In this document: piece by piece, positions 25,605 through 34,819 of the stretch
Layout: every line of letters begins with the position of its first letter
Position numbering within the stretch: position 1 is the stretch's first letter
From: Gammaproteobacteria bacterium
GTDB taxonomy: Bacteria > Pseudomonadota > Gammaproteobacteria > Arenicellales > Poriferihabitantaceae
Reading direction: 5' to 3'
Length of the DNA: 49,074 nucleotides
NCBI GenBank assembly: GCA_028817405.1
Contig: JAPPPS010000081.1
Location: forward strand, 1 to 49,074
Position numbers and translations under genes: made by a program
The notes under the pieces: generated by a model
Told to the model about the DNA's origin: nothing
Seen by the model: only the letters and a program-made list of their open reading frames with translations
Database searches by the model: none

Positions 25605-26798
25605 TCAGCCCGGCAATTCCGGCAATTCCGGCGGCGCGCGCGCGGTCAGCCATTCCGCGCCGGACTCGGTGATGACGATGTTTTCCTCGTGCACCATCTC
25701 GCGGCCGGGCGCGAAGGTCATGCCCGGCTCCAAGGTGATGACCATGCCGGGCGCGAGTTTGGCGACGCCGAGGCGCGCGGCGTTGGACGGCGGCTCGGTG
25801 AGTTGCAAGCCGAGGCCGTGGCCCATGCGCCCGACCGTGTTGCCGCGGCTGCCGCCGGCGACCAACTTCGCGTTCATCGCCCGCCACACATCGGCGGTGC
25901 CGGCGCCGGGCCGGGCCGCGGCGAAGCCGGCTTCGGTGGCGCGCCACACCACTTGGTACGCGGCGCGCGCGTCGGCCGGCGCGCGGCCAAAAGCGAAGTT
26001 GCGGTCGAAGTCGCAGAAGTAGCCGTCCCAAGTCGAGCCGGTGTCGATGACCAAAATATCGCCGCCGCGCAGCCGCCGCTCGGACGGGCCGGTGATGATG
26101 CTGGCGTAGCCGCCGGGCCCGGACGCGGCCGCCAAGTACGGCGTGTCGTCAACCCCGCGCTGCAGCAGGTCGATGCGCATGGCGCGGCCGATGTCGGCTT
26201 CGCTCATGCCGGCCGCGGCGAACCCCGGCAACGCCGCAAACGACGCCGACGCCAGTCGGCAGATGTGGCGAATTTTGGCGATTTCGCGCGTTGATTTGAC
26301 CATGCGCTGGCGTTGCAGCATGGGCGCGGCGTCGACAAACTCCAACGCCGCGGTGTTTTCCAGCAACCCGCGCAGCCGCGCCAAGTCGTTGACCGGCATG
26401 CGCGCCACGCTCTCCGCGCCCAACGGCATGCCGATGCGGCCGAAGCGCCGCGGCAGGCCGCGGATGCAGTCGACCAACAAACTCACGCCCTCGTCGTGCG
26501 GGCGCGGCGATGGCCAGGCGCGGATGTCTTCGACCCAAGTGGCGGCGAACGCGCTGGCGCCGATTTCCGGAATCACCGCCACCGGCCCGCCGCCGCGCAG
26601 CGGGATGAGCAGAAACCACGGGCGGGTCGGGCTGCGCCAAAACGGCGAGTCGAAACCGGAGAAATACCGCACATCGGCCTCGGTGGTGAGCAGCACCGAG
26701 TCGAGTTTTTGCGCGCGCATGGCGCGGCGCAAGGTGGTCACGCGGCGGCTGAATTCGGCCTTGGGGAAGCCGCGCGGCGGCGGCGACGGCGGCTTCAT
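25605..26798 (-). CDS. M24 family metallopeptidase (Xaa-Pro aminopeptidase/creatinase fold)
   Basis: VIDTGSTWDGYFCDFDRNFAFG, MGHGLGLQLTE, MVITLEPGM, MVHEENIVITE metal-ligand motifs. Confidence 0.9.
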   Translation of the reverse strand: MKPPSPPPRGFPKAEFSRRVTTLRRAMRAQKLDSVLLTTEADVRYFSGFDSPFWRSPTRPWFLLIPLRGGGPVAVIPEIGASAFAATWVEDIRAWPSPRPHDEGVSLLVDCIRGLPRRFGRIGMPLGAESVARMPVNDLARLRGLLENTAALEFVDAAPMLQRQRMVKSTREIAKIRHICRLASASFAALPGFAAAGMSEADIGRAMRIDLLQRGVDDTPYLAAASGPGGYASIITGPSERRLRGGDILVIDTGSTWDGYFCDFDRNFAFGRAPADARAAYQVVWRATEAGFAAARPGAGTADVWRAMNAKLVAGGSRGNTVGRMGHGLGLQLTEPPSNAARLGVAKLAPGMVITLEPGMTFAPGREMVHEENIVITESGAEWLTARAPPELPELPG

Positions 26799-27756
26799 GA
26801 GGCGCGGCCGGGGGCGGTTTGGACGGTGTCCGCGGTTTTGGCGGGGGCGGCGGCCGCGGCGGTTTTGGCGGCCGCGGCCGGCGTGGTTTCACGGTCCGCG
26901 GGCCGGCCGGATTGCAGTAGTCGGGCAATCGCGGCCGGTGGGAGTTCCTGCCACTCGCCGGGGCGCAAGGTTTTCGGCAAATCGACGCTGCCGTACCGCA
27001 CCCGAATCAGGCGACTCACGCGCCCGCCGACCGCCTCCCACGCGCGCCGCACCTCGCGGTTGCGCCCCTCGGTGACGACCACCGCATACCACGCGTTGCG
27101 GCCGGCGGCATCCCCGTCCGTGGTTTTCCCCGCCCCAGCCACGGTTTTCCCCGCCCCGGCCGCGGTTTTCCCCGCCCCGGCCACGGTTTTCCCGGCACCG
27201 GCCGCGGTTTTCCCGGCCCCGGCCGGCGCCGGGCGGCGGCGGACGGCGTCGAAACGCAATGTCTCGCCTTTCGACCGCACCCCGGCCCGCAACCGCGCCA
27301 AGTCCGCGTCGCCGACCGCGCCGTATACCCGGCACAAATATTCGCGCTCCAAGCCGAACCGCGGATGCATCAGGCGGTTGGCGAGGTCGCCGTCGTCGGT
27401 GAATAGCAGCAGGCCGCGGCTGTTGAGGTCGAGGCGGCCGACCGCGACCCACCGTCCGCCGGCGATTTTCGGCAGCGCCGCGAATACGCTCGGGCGGCCG
27501 CGCGGGTCTTTGCGCGTGGTGAGTTCGCCTTCGGGTTTGTGGTAGCGGATGACGCGCGGCGGCGCGGCCGGGCGCGCGCGCAGCGGCCGGCCGTCCACGG
27601 TGATGCAACTGGCGGCGTCGACTTTGTCGCCGAGTTCGGCCACTCGGCCGTCCACGCGCACCCGGCCCTGCGCGACCATGCGTTCCACCGCGCGCCGCGA
27701 GTCCACGCCCAAACGCGCCAAGCGTTTTTGCACCCGCTCGCGCGGCGCGACCGCGG

Positions 27757-27760
<4 letters not shown>
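26795..27760 (-). CDS. rluB: 23S rRNA pseudouridine synthase RluB-like
   Basis: S4 domain RVQKRLARLGVDSRRAVERMVAQGRVRVDG; VGRLDLNSRGLLLFTDDGDLANRLMHP; EGRNREVRRAWEAVGGRVSRLIRVRYG. Confidence 0.93.
27119..27224. repeat. ~5 copies of a 21-bp unit (cgcGGTTTTCCCCGCCCCGGC) inside rluB
   Basis: Encodes (AGAGKT[A/V])n heptapeptides. Confidence 0.93.
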
Positions 27761-28589
<829 letters not shown>

Positions 28590-28590
<1 letters not shown>

Positions 28591-29702
28591 TAGGGGCGAG
28601 GGTCGTTTTCGTTGTTGTCGGCGACGGTGTCGTTGCCGGGAACACCATCGCCGGCACCGTCACCGGGAACGCCATCGCCGGGAACACCGTCGCCAGGGTC
28701 AAAATCACCGTCACCGGGGTCGAAACCACCGTCGCCGCTTTCACCGTCACCATCACCGTCACCGCCCCCCACCCCCTTCAAATGAATCGGCGCGAACGGC
28801 GCATTCTGCACCGCCACGATGGTGCGGTCGCGCACCAATTCCAGCACCGCCATGAAGTTCACCACCAGCCCGGCCCGGCCCTCCGCGCCCAACAGCAATT
28901 CCTCAAACCGCACGAACCGGTGGCGGCGGATGCGCGCTAAGATGCGCGTCATTTTCTCGCGCACGCTCAGCGTTTCCCGGCCGATGGTCCAGTTGCGATA
29001 CTGCTCGGAGCGCTCCAGCACGGCGCGAAACGCGCCGGCCAAATCGGCCAGCGAGGCCTGCGGCAGCGGCGCGGCAGCGGTGTCGGCGCGGTCGAATTCG
29101 GCGCCCACCAAATACAACTCGCGCTCCAGCCGCGGGCGCGCATCGAGGTCGCGGGCCGCGTCGCGGAACCGCTCGTACTGCCGCAGCCGCCGCACCAACG
29201 CCGCGCGCGGGTCTTCCTCTTCCTCGTCGCCGGCCTGCACCGGGCGCGGCAGCAGCATGCGCGATTTAATCTCCGCCAGCATTGCGGCCATGACCAAATA
29301 TTCCGCCGCCAAGTCCAAGCGCAAATGCCGCATCAGTTCCACATAGTGCATATACTGGCGCGTGATGTGCGCGACCGGGATGTCGAGAATGTCGAGATTG
29401 TCGCGTCGGATGAGATACAGCAGGAGGTCGAGCGGCCCCTGAAAGGTCTCCAAAAACACCTCCAGCGCGTCCGGCGGGATATACAAATCCTGCGGCCACT
29501 GGTCGAATTTCTCGCCGTTGACTAACACCTCGGCGCGGCCCGGCGGCGCGGCCGGCGAACCGGCCGGTGTTTCGGGCGACGGTGATTCGGCCGGCGATGA
29601 ACCGGTCGCCGCGGCCGGCGGTTGTTCGGATTCGTTCATCGGCGATTGGTTCATCGGCGATTGGTTCATCGACATTTGGTTGGCGTTGGCGGCGTTATTC
29701 AT
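28590..29702 (-). CDS. scpA: Segregation and condensation protein A with repeat extensions at both ends
   Basis: ALEVFLETFQGPLDLLLYLIRRDNLDILDIPVAHITRQYMHYVELM ... AAEYLVMAAMLAEIKSRMLLPRP; start ambiguous among tandem ATGs. Confidence 0.93.
28615..28770. repeat. CACCGTC(A/G)CC repeat forming C-terminal tail of ScpA
   Basis: Encodes [45 protein letters not shown]. Confidence 0.93.
29635..29679. repeat. Three 15-bp tandem repeats TTCATCGGCGATTGG (third degenerate) at scpA start
   Basis: Each unit brings an ATG (MNQSP MNQSP MNESE). Confidence 0.93.
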
Positions 29703-31020
29703 ACACCGCGCCGACCGCCTCGCGCACCATGGCCATGGTCTCGGCCGCGGCGCGCCGGGCGTTGGCGCAGCCGGCGTCGATGATGTCGCGCACCTGGCCG
29801 GGGTCGTCCTCAAACGGCCGCGCGCGGTCGCGGAATTCTTCCTGCTCAGCCAGCACCGCGTCAATCAGCGGCCGCTTGCATTCCAAGCAGCCGAACGCCG
29901 CGGCGCGGCAGCCGGCCGCGGCCCACGCGCGCGTGTCGGCGTCGCTGTAAACGCGGTGCAGTTGCCACACCGGGCATTTGTCCGGGTCGCCGGGGTCGGT
30001 CAGGCGCACCCGCGCCGGGTCGGTAGGCATCGACGCGATAGCTTTTTGCACGCGCTTCGGTTCGTCGCGCAATGCGATGAGGTTGTCGTATGACTTCGAC
30101 ATTTTCTGGCCGTCCAGCCCCGGCATTTTCGCGGCGTCAGTCAGCAGCACGCGCGGCTCCGGCAAAATGCTGCGGCCGCGGCCTTCGAGGTGGCCGAGCA
30201 ATTGGTGCTTTTGCGCCGCGTCTAAGTTGGCATGCGCCGCCACCAACTGCTGCGCTTGCGCCAGCGCGTCGCGGTCGCCGCCCTCGGTGAATCGCCGGCG
30301 CAGGTTGTTGTACGCCTTGGTGTCGCGTTTGCCCAGGCGCGCAATCGCCGTTGTCGCGGCGCGTTCAAAGTCGTCGCCGCGGCCGAAGAAGTGGTTGAAA
30401 CGCCGCGCGATTTCCCGCGTCAATTCCACATGCGGCGCTTGGTCTTCGCCGACCGGCACATGCGCGGCGCGGTACATGAGGATGTCCGCCGACTGCAGCA
30501 GCGGATAACCGAGGAAACCGTAAGTGGCGAGGTCGACCGCGCGCGCCTTCGCATGCGCCTGTTGCTCCTTAAAACTCGGTACCCGCTCCAGCCACGCCAG
30601 CGGCGTCACCATCGACAGCAGGAGGTGCAATTCCGCGTGCTGCGGCACCCGCGACTGGATAAACAGCGTGGCGCGCGCCGGGTCGACGCCGGCCGCCAGC
30701 CAGTCAATCACCATCTCCCAAACATGCGCCGCAATCGCGCCCGGCCGCGCATAATGCGTGGTCAGCGCATGCCAATCCGCGACAAAAAAGAAGCACTCAT
30801 AATCGCGCTGCAGGCGCAGCCAATTTTTCAGCACACCGTGGTAATGGCCGAGATGCAACCGCCCAGTCGGCCGCATGCCGGACAGCACCCGGTTGTTGGC
30901 AACCGCAGCCCGGTCGCCGCCGGCGTCGCCTGCGGCATCAGCCGCGCCAAGGTCAACAGCGGAAGCAGGGGAAGTCACGCGTACAATTCCAGTTGCGGAC
31001 ACAGTCAGGAAGCGGCGCAA
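29695..31020 (-). CDS. trpS: Tryptophanyl-tRNA synthetase
   Basis: NNRVLSGMRPTGRLHLGHYHGVLKNW; DGQKMSKSYDN (KMSKS); N-terminal start may be downstream of 31020. Confidence 0.95.
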   Translation of the reverse strand: MRRFLTVSATGIVRVTSPASAVDLGAADAAGDAGGDRAAVANNRVLSGMRPTGRLHLGHYHGVLKNWLRLQRDYECFFFVADWHALTTHYARPGAIAAHVWEMVIDWLAAGVDPARATLFIQSRVPQHAELHLLLSMVTPLAWLERVPSFKEQQAHAKARAVDLATYGFLGYPLLQSADILMYRAAHVPVGEDQAPHVELTREIARRFNHFFGRGDDFERAATTAIARLGKRDTKAYNNLRRRFTEGGDRDALAQAQQLVAAHANLDAAQKHQLLGHLEGRGRSILPEPRVLLTDAAKMPGLDGQKMSKSYDNLIALRDEPKRVQKAIASMPTDPARVRLTDPGDPDKCPVWQLHRVYSDADTRAWAAAGCRAAAFGCLECKRPLIDAVLAEQEEFRDRARPFEDDPGQVRDIIDAGCANARRAAAETMAMVREAVGAVYE

Positions 31021-31113
31021 TCAGCGCCCGCGATAACCGCCGATGATAACACGATGGGCCGGCACCCGGCGGGAATGGATTCTGCCGCAGATATGCACAA
31101 TCGCCACGCGCAG

Positions 31114-31290
31114 CGCAATTCCGGTCGATAGAAAAGCATGTCCCGTGCTACGACACAGGGCAAGCAGCACAGCGCCACTATTTTTCATCGTACCGGAACC
31201 AGAGTCCCCCGCTCGTGGGCAGGGGCAGGCTTTAATTGACCCGGCGCTGAGCAACAAAAGGCAAAGACTCTGGATGCCCGTTCTACGATG
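31114..31290. repeat. Multi-hairpin intergenic repeat element copy 2
   Basis: Shares GCAATTCC..GATAGAAAAGCATGTCCCGTGCTACGACAC, CCAGAGTC...GAGCAACAAAA.GCAAAGACTCTGG with 22116-22290. Confidence 0.85.
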
Positions 31291-31318
31291 GGAGTTGCGG
31301 TGCTGCGCGCCCGTGGGA

Positions 31319-31867
31319 TTAGGGCAGGTATGGCAGCAGCAGGCGCAGGGTGAGGTTGGTGAGGAGGGCGGCGGCGAGGTCGTCGAGCATGATGCCGAGG
31401 CCGCGGGGGGCGCGCTCGAGGCGGCGGAGCGGCCACGGTTTGGCGATGTCGAACAGGCGGAACAAGACGAAGCCGGCTGCCACCGTGGCCCACGACAGCG
31501 GGATGAAACACAGCGCCGCCCACATGCCGACCACTTCGTCCCAGACGATGGCCGGGTGGTCGGCCTCGCCCAACGCTTCGGCGGCGCGGGCGCACCAGAC
31601 GACGCCGGCGGCGAATCCGATGGCCACGGCCGCGGCGCACACCCATGCGCCGAAGTGCGCGAACAGGAAGACGAACGGCAGCGCGATGACGCTGCCGAAG
31701 GTGCCGGGCGCGCGCGGCGCCAGGCCGGCGCCGCCGCCTAAAGCGAGGAAGTGGCCGGGGGCGCGGAAAAGAATGCGACGGGCCGGGTGGGCGGCGGCAC
31801 CGTTGCCGAGAGCATTGACCGGGCCGCCGGCGCAGTTGCTGGAATCGCCGCTAATGCGCCGGCGCAT
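31319..31867 (-). CDS. pgpA: Phosphatidylglycerophosphatase A
   Basis: APGTFGSVIALPFVF, VWDEVVGMWAAL, FRLFDIAKPWPLRRLE, GIMLDDLAAAL. Confidence 0.94.
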   Translation of the reverse strand: MRRRISGDSSNCAGGPVNALGNGAAAHPARRILFRAPGHFLALGGGAGLAPRAPGTFGSVIALPFVFLFAHFGAWVCAAAVAIGFAAGVVWCARAAEALGEADHPAIVWDEVVGMWAALCFIPLSWATVAAGFVLFRLFDIAKPWPLRRLERAPRGLGIMLDDLAAALLTNLTLRLLLPYLP

Positions 31868-32288
31868 TCAGGCCGCCGACCGCGCGGGCGATTTTGTCCA
31901 GCACCGCGTTGACATATTTGTAGCCGTTCTCGGAGCAGAACAGTTTGGCGAGATTCACCGCCTCGTCCAACACCACTTTCGGCGGAATGTCGCGGCCGAA
32001 GTTCAGTTCATACGCCGCCAGGCGGAGAATCGCCTGCTCCAGCAAATCCACCTTGTCCGGGTCGCGGTCCAGGTGCGCGGCGATGAGTTGGTCTATTTTC
32101 TCGATATGCTCCGGTATGTTTTTGATTAAGCACAGAAAATAGTCGCGGTTTTTGCCGGTGAGTTTGCTGTTGGCGATGAAACTCGCCTCGATTTCGGACG
32201 GCGCCTGGCGGGTCATCCGCCACTGGTAGAGCGCCTGCATCGCGCAGCGGCGCGCCAGACTGCGGCCGGCGCTGATTCGGGTTGCCAT
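31851..32288 (-). CDS. nusB: Transcription antitermination protein NusB
   Basis: ARRCAMQALYQWRMT ... LEQAILRLAAYELNFGRDIPPKVVLDEAVNLAKLFCSENGYKYVNAVLDKIAR. Confidence 0.96.
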   Translation of the reverse strand: MATRISAGRSLARRCAMQALYQWRMTRQAPSEIEASFIANSKLTGKNRDYFLCLIKNIPEHIEKIDQLIAAHLDRDPDKVDLLEQAILRLAAYELNFGRDIPPKVVLDEAVNLAKLFCSENGYKYVNAVLDKIARAVGGLNAPAH

Positions 32289-32308
32289 GATTTCCTCCTC
32301 GTCGGTGG

Positions 32309-32836
32309 TTAAACGGGCGGCGCCGGCAGCGCGGCCATCGCCAGCGCGGCCCGGGCCGCGGCCCCGCCTTTGTCGGCGCGCGCGGGGTCGGCGCGCTGTT
32401 CGGCTTGCGCGCGCGAGTCGGTGGTGAGCACGCCGAAAATCACCGGCACGCCGGTGTCCAATCCGACTTGCATGACACCGCGCGCGCACTCGCCGGCGAC
32501 ATAATCAAAATGCGGCGTCTGGCCGCGGATGACCGCGCCCAAGGCGATGACGGCGGCGTATTTCGATTTGCTCGGTTTGCTCGATTTGCTCGGTTCGCTC
32601 GGTTCGCCGCCGGCCGGTCGGTCGCGCGCCGCAACCAACCGCCGGCATGCCAACGGAATTTCAAACGCGCCCGGCACCCACACGCAGTCAATGCGCTCGG
32701 CCGCGACCCCATGCGCCAACAGTTCGCGCTCGGCCCCCGCCACCAATTGCGCGCTGAGGTCGCGGGTGAAATCGGCCGCGACCAGGGCGAAATGGCCGCC
32801 CCCGGCGGCGGACAAATCGGCGGAGAATTCACGCAT
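32309..32836 (-). CDS. ribH: 6,7-dimethyl-8-ribityllumazine synthase
   Basis: VWVPGAFEIPLACRRL ... YAAVIALGAVIRGQTPHFDYVAGECARGVMQVGLDTGVPVIFGVLTTD. Confidence 0.95.
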   Translation of the reverse strand: MREFSADLSAAGGGHFALVAADFTRDLSAQLVAGAERELLAHGVAAERIDCVWVPGAFEIPLACRRLVAARDRPAGGEPSEPSKSSKPSKSKYAAVIALGAVIRGQTPHFDYVAGECARGVMQVGLDTGVPVIFGVLTTDSRAQAEQRADPARADKGGAAARAALAMAALPAPPV

Positions 32837-34082
32837 GCGATTGCGCCCAGCGCTCCAGTTGGCGGCGGTCGGCGAGGTAGGTGACGATTTCCAAGCCGAA
32901 GCCGGACAAGCCGTGCGCGCGCTTCTCCCGCCCCAACGCGATGACTTTGCCGACGCCCAAGTCGGCGAGAATCTGCCCGCCCGCGCCCAACATGCGCAGG
33001 TTGGCGGGGTCCGAGTCGGCGGCGGTTTCGATGGCCGCGGCGTGGGCGGCCGCGGAGTCGGCGACCGCGGAGTCGCCGGCGACAGCAGCACCGGCAGCCG
33101 CGGCATCGACAACCGCGGCATCAGCGAGCGTCGCCCGGCCGGTTTCCGGCTTGAGCGTCATGCGCGCGGCCAATTGCTCGGCGGATTCATGGTAGGACAA
33201 TAACACAACCACGCCGCAGGGCTGCGCCGCGATGGCCTCCAGCACTTGGTCTAAAGGCCAACTCGGCGGCGCATCGGCGGTGCGCGCCGCGTCCAGCAAG
33301 CCGTGGTGGACATGCACGCGCACCGGGGTCGGGCGCGCGGCGGCGATTTCGCCGTGCACCAGAGCCAGATGCACGCCGCCCTCGACCACATCGCGGTACA
33401 CGAACGACGCGAAACGCCCGGCTTTCAGGCGCAACTCGCCGGCCGCCACGCGCAGCACCGTCGGCTCGTTCTCCATGCGGTATCTAATCAGTTCGGCGAT
33501 GGAACCGATGCGGATGCGGTGCGCGCGCCCGAAGGCGATGAGGTCCGGCAGGCGCGCCATGCTGCCGTCCGGGTTCAGGATTTCGCAAATCACGCTGGCC
33601 GGCTCGAAGCCGCACAATCTCGCCAAGTCGCTGCCGGCCTCGGTGTGGCCGGCGCGGGTCAGCACGCCGCCGGGCTGCGCCTTGATGGGGAAGATGTGGC
33701 CCGGCGTGACCAGGTGTTCCGGGCGCGCATCCGGGCGCACCGCGGCGCGCACCGTGACCGCGCGGTCGCGCGCCGAGATGCCGGTGGTGACGCCGGCCGC
33801 GGCCTCGATGGAGACGGTGAAATTGGTGGCGATGCGCGCGGTGTTGCGGCTGACCATCAGCGGCAAATCGAGTTGCGCGCATCGCGCTTCGCTCAAAGTC
33901 AGGCAGATTAAACCGCGGCCGTGCGCCGCCATAAAGTTGATGTGCTCAGGCGTAACGCGCTCGGCCGCGACGACCAAATCGCCTTCGTTTTCGCGCTCTT
34001 CGTCGTCGACCAAAATGACCATGTTGCCGCGCCGGAAATCCGCCAGAACCTCGGCGATGGAGTCGATTGGCGGGGCGTTCAT
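32829..34082 (-). CDS. ribBA: 3,4-dihydroxy-2-butanone 4-phosphate synthase with degenerate GTP cyclohydrolase II-like C-terminus
   Basis: NMVILVDDEERENEGDLVVAAE, FMAAHGRGLICL, TGISARDRAVTVRAA, HTEAGSDLARLCG; C-terminal half lacks RibA zinc cysteines. Confidence 0.92.
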   Translation of the reverse strand: MNAPPIDSIAEVLADFRRGNMVILVDDEERENEGDLVVAAERVTPEHINFMAAHGRGLICLTLSEARCAQLDLPLMVSRNTARIATNFTVSIEAAAGVTTGISARDRAVTVRAAVRPDARPEHLVTPGHIFPIKAQPGGVLTRAGHTEAGSDLARLCGFEPASVICEILNPDGSMARLPDLIAFGRAHRIRIGSIAELIRYRMENEPTVLRVAAGELRLKAGRFASFVYRDVVEGGVHLALVHGEIAAARPTPVRVHVHHGLLDAARTADAPPSWPLDQVLEAIAAQPCGVVVLLSYHESAEQLAARMTLKPETGRATLADAAVVDAAAAGAAVAGDSAVADSAAAHAAAIETAADSDPANLRMLGAGGQILADLGVGKVIALGREKRAHGLSGFGLEIVTYLADRRQLERWAQSHA

Positions 34083-34816
34083 TGGGCTGCGCCGGCGTTG
34101 TTGTCGGCAGCGTTGTTGTCGGCACCGTCGCCGCCGGCACCGTCGCTGCCGCCGTTGTTGTCGTTACCGTCGCGCCCGCCGTCCAGCAACCGCTGCGCAT
34201 ACCGCGCCAAAATATCGGCCTCGAGGTGGACGCGCGCGCCGGGCTGCAACGCGCCGAGCGTGGTCGACGCCAGCGTGTGCGGCACCACCATGACTTCGAA
34301 GCGGGTTTCGCGGCCGTGGTCGACGACCGCATTGACGGTCAAACTCACGCCGTCCAACGCGACCGCGCCTTTGGCCGCGATGAGGCGGCCGAACTCGCGC
34401 GGGACGGCGAATTGCATGCGCGCGCAATCGGCGGCCGGGGCGCGCGACAACAGCGCCGCCGCGGCGTCGATGTGGCCGGTCAACAGGTGGCCGCCGAGCG
34501 GAGTTTGCAGGGTCAGGGCCGGCTCCAAGTTGAGCGCATCGCCGGCCGACCATGCGCCGATGAGGCATCGGGCAAGGGTTTCCGGCGACACTTCAAACAC
34601 CGCGGATGCGCCGTCACCGTCGCCACCGTCACCACCGTCGCCGCGCAATTCGGCCACGGTCAAGCACGCGCCGTTGACCGCGACGCTGTCGCCGCGGCCG
34701 AGCGCGCCGGCGTCCAACGCGCCCAAGTCGACTTCCAACGCGCAACCGGCATCGCCACCGTCACGGCGGCGCAGCGATTTGACCGTCCCCATGGCGCGCA
34801 CGATGCCGGTGAACAT
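34079..34816 (-). CDS. ribE: Riboflavin synthase alpha subunit
   Basis: MFTGIVRAMGTV, VAVNGACLTVAEL, GGHLLTGHIDAAA, VALDGVSLTVNAV. Confidence 0.94.
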   Translation of the reverse strand: MFTGIVRAMGTVKSLRRRDGGDAGCALEVDLGALDAGALGRGDSVAVNGACLTVAELRGDGGDGGDGDGASAVFEVSPETLARCLIGAWSAGDALNLEPALTLQTPLGGHLLTGHIDAAAALLSRAPAADCARMQFAVPREFGRLIAAKGAVALDGVSLTVNAVVDHGRETRFEVMVVPHTLASTTLGALQPGARVHLEADILARYAQRLLDGGRDGNDNNGGSDGAGGDGADNNAADNNAGAAQ

Positions 34817-34819
34817 GCG

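Noticed and set aside
25605-26798. DMSP lyase DddP assignment for the M24 protein
   Set aside because: MVHEENIVI and MGHGLGLQLTE are reminiscent, but cannot be separated from ordinary M24 peptidases by eye; kept as generic M24.
27119-27224. GAGKT repeats resembling Walker A / P-loop motifs in RluB
   Set aside because: Tandem repeat within a pseudouridine synthase without surrounding P-loop NTPase fold; chance resemblance.
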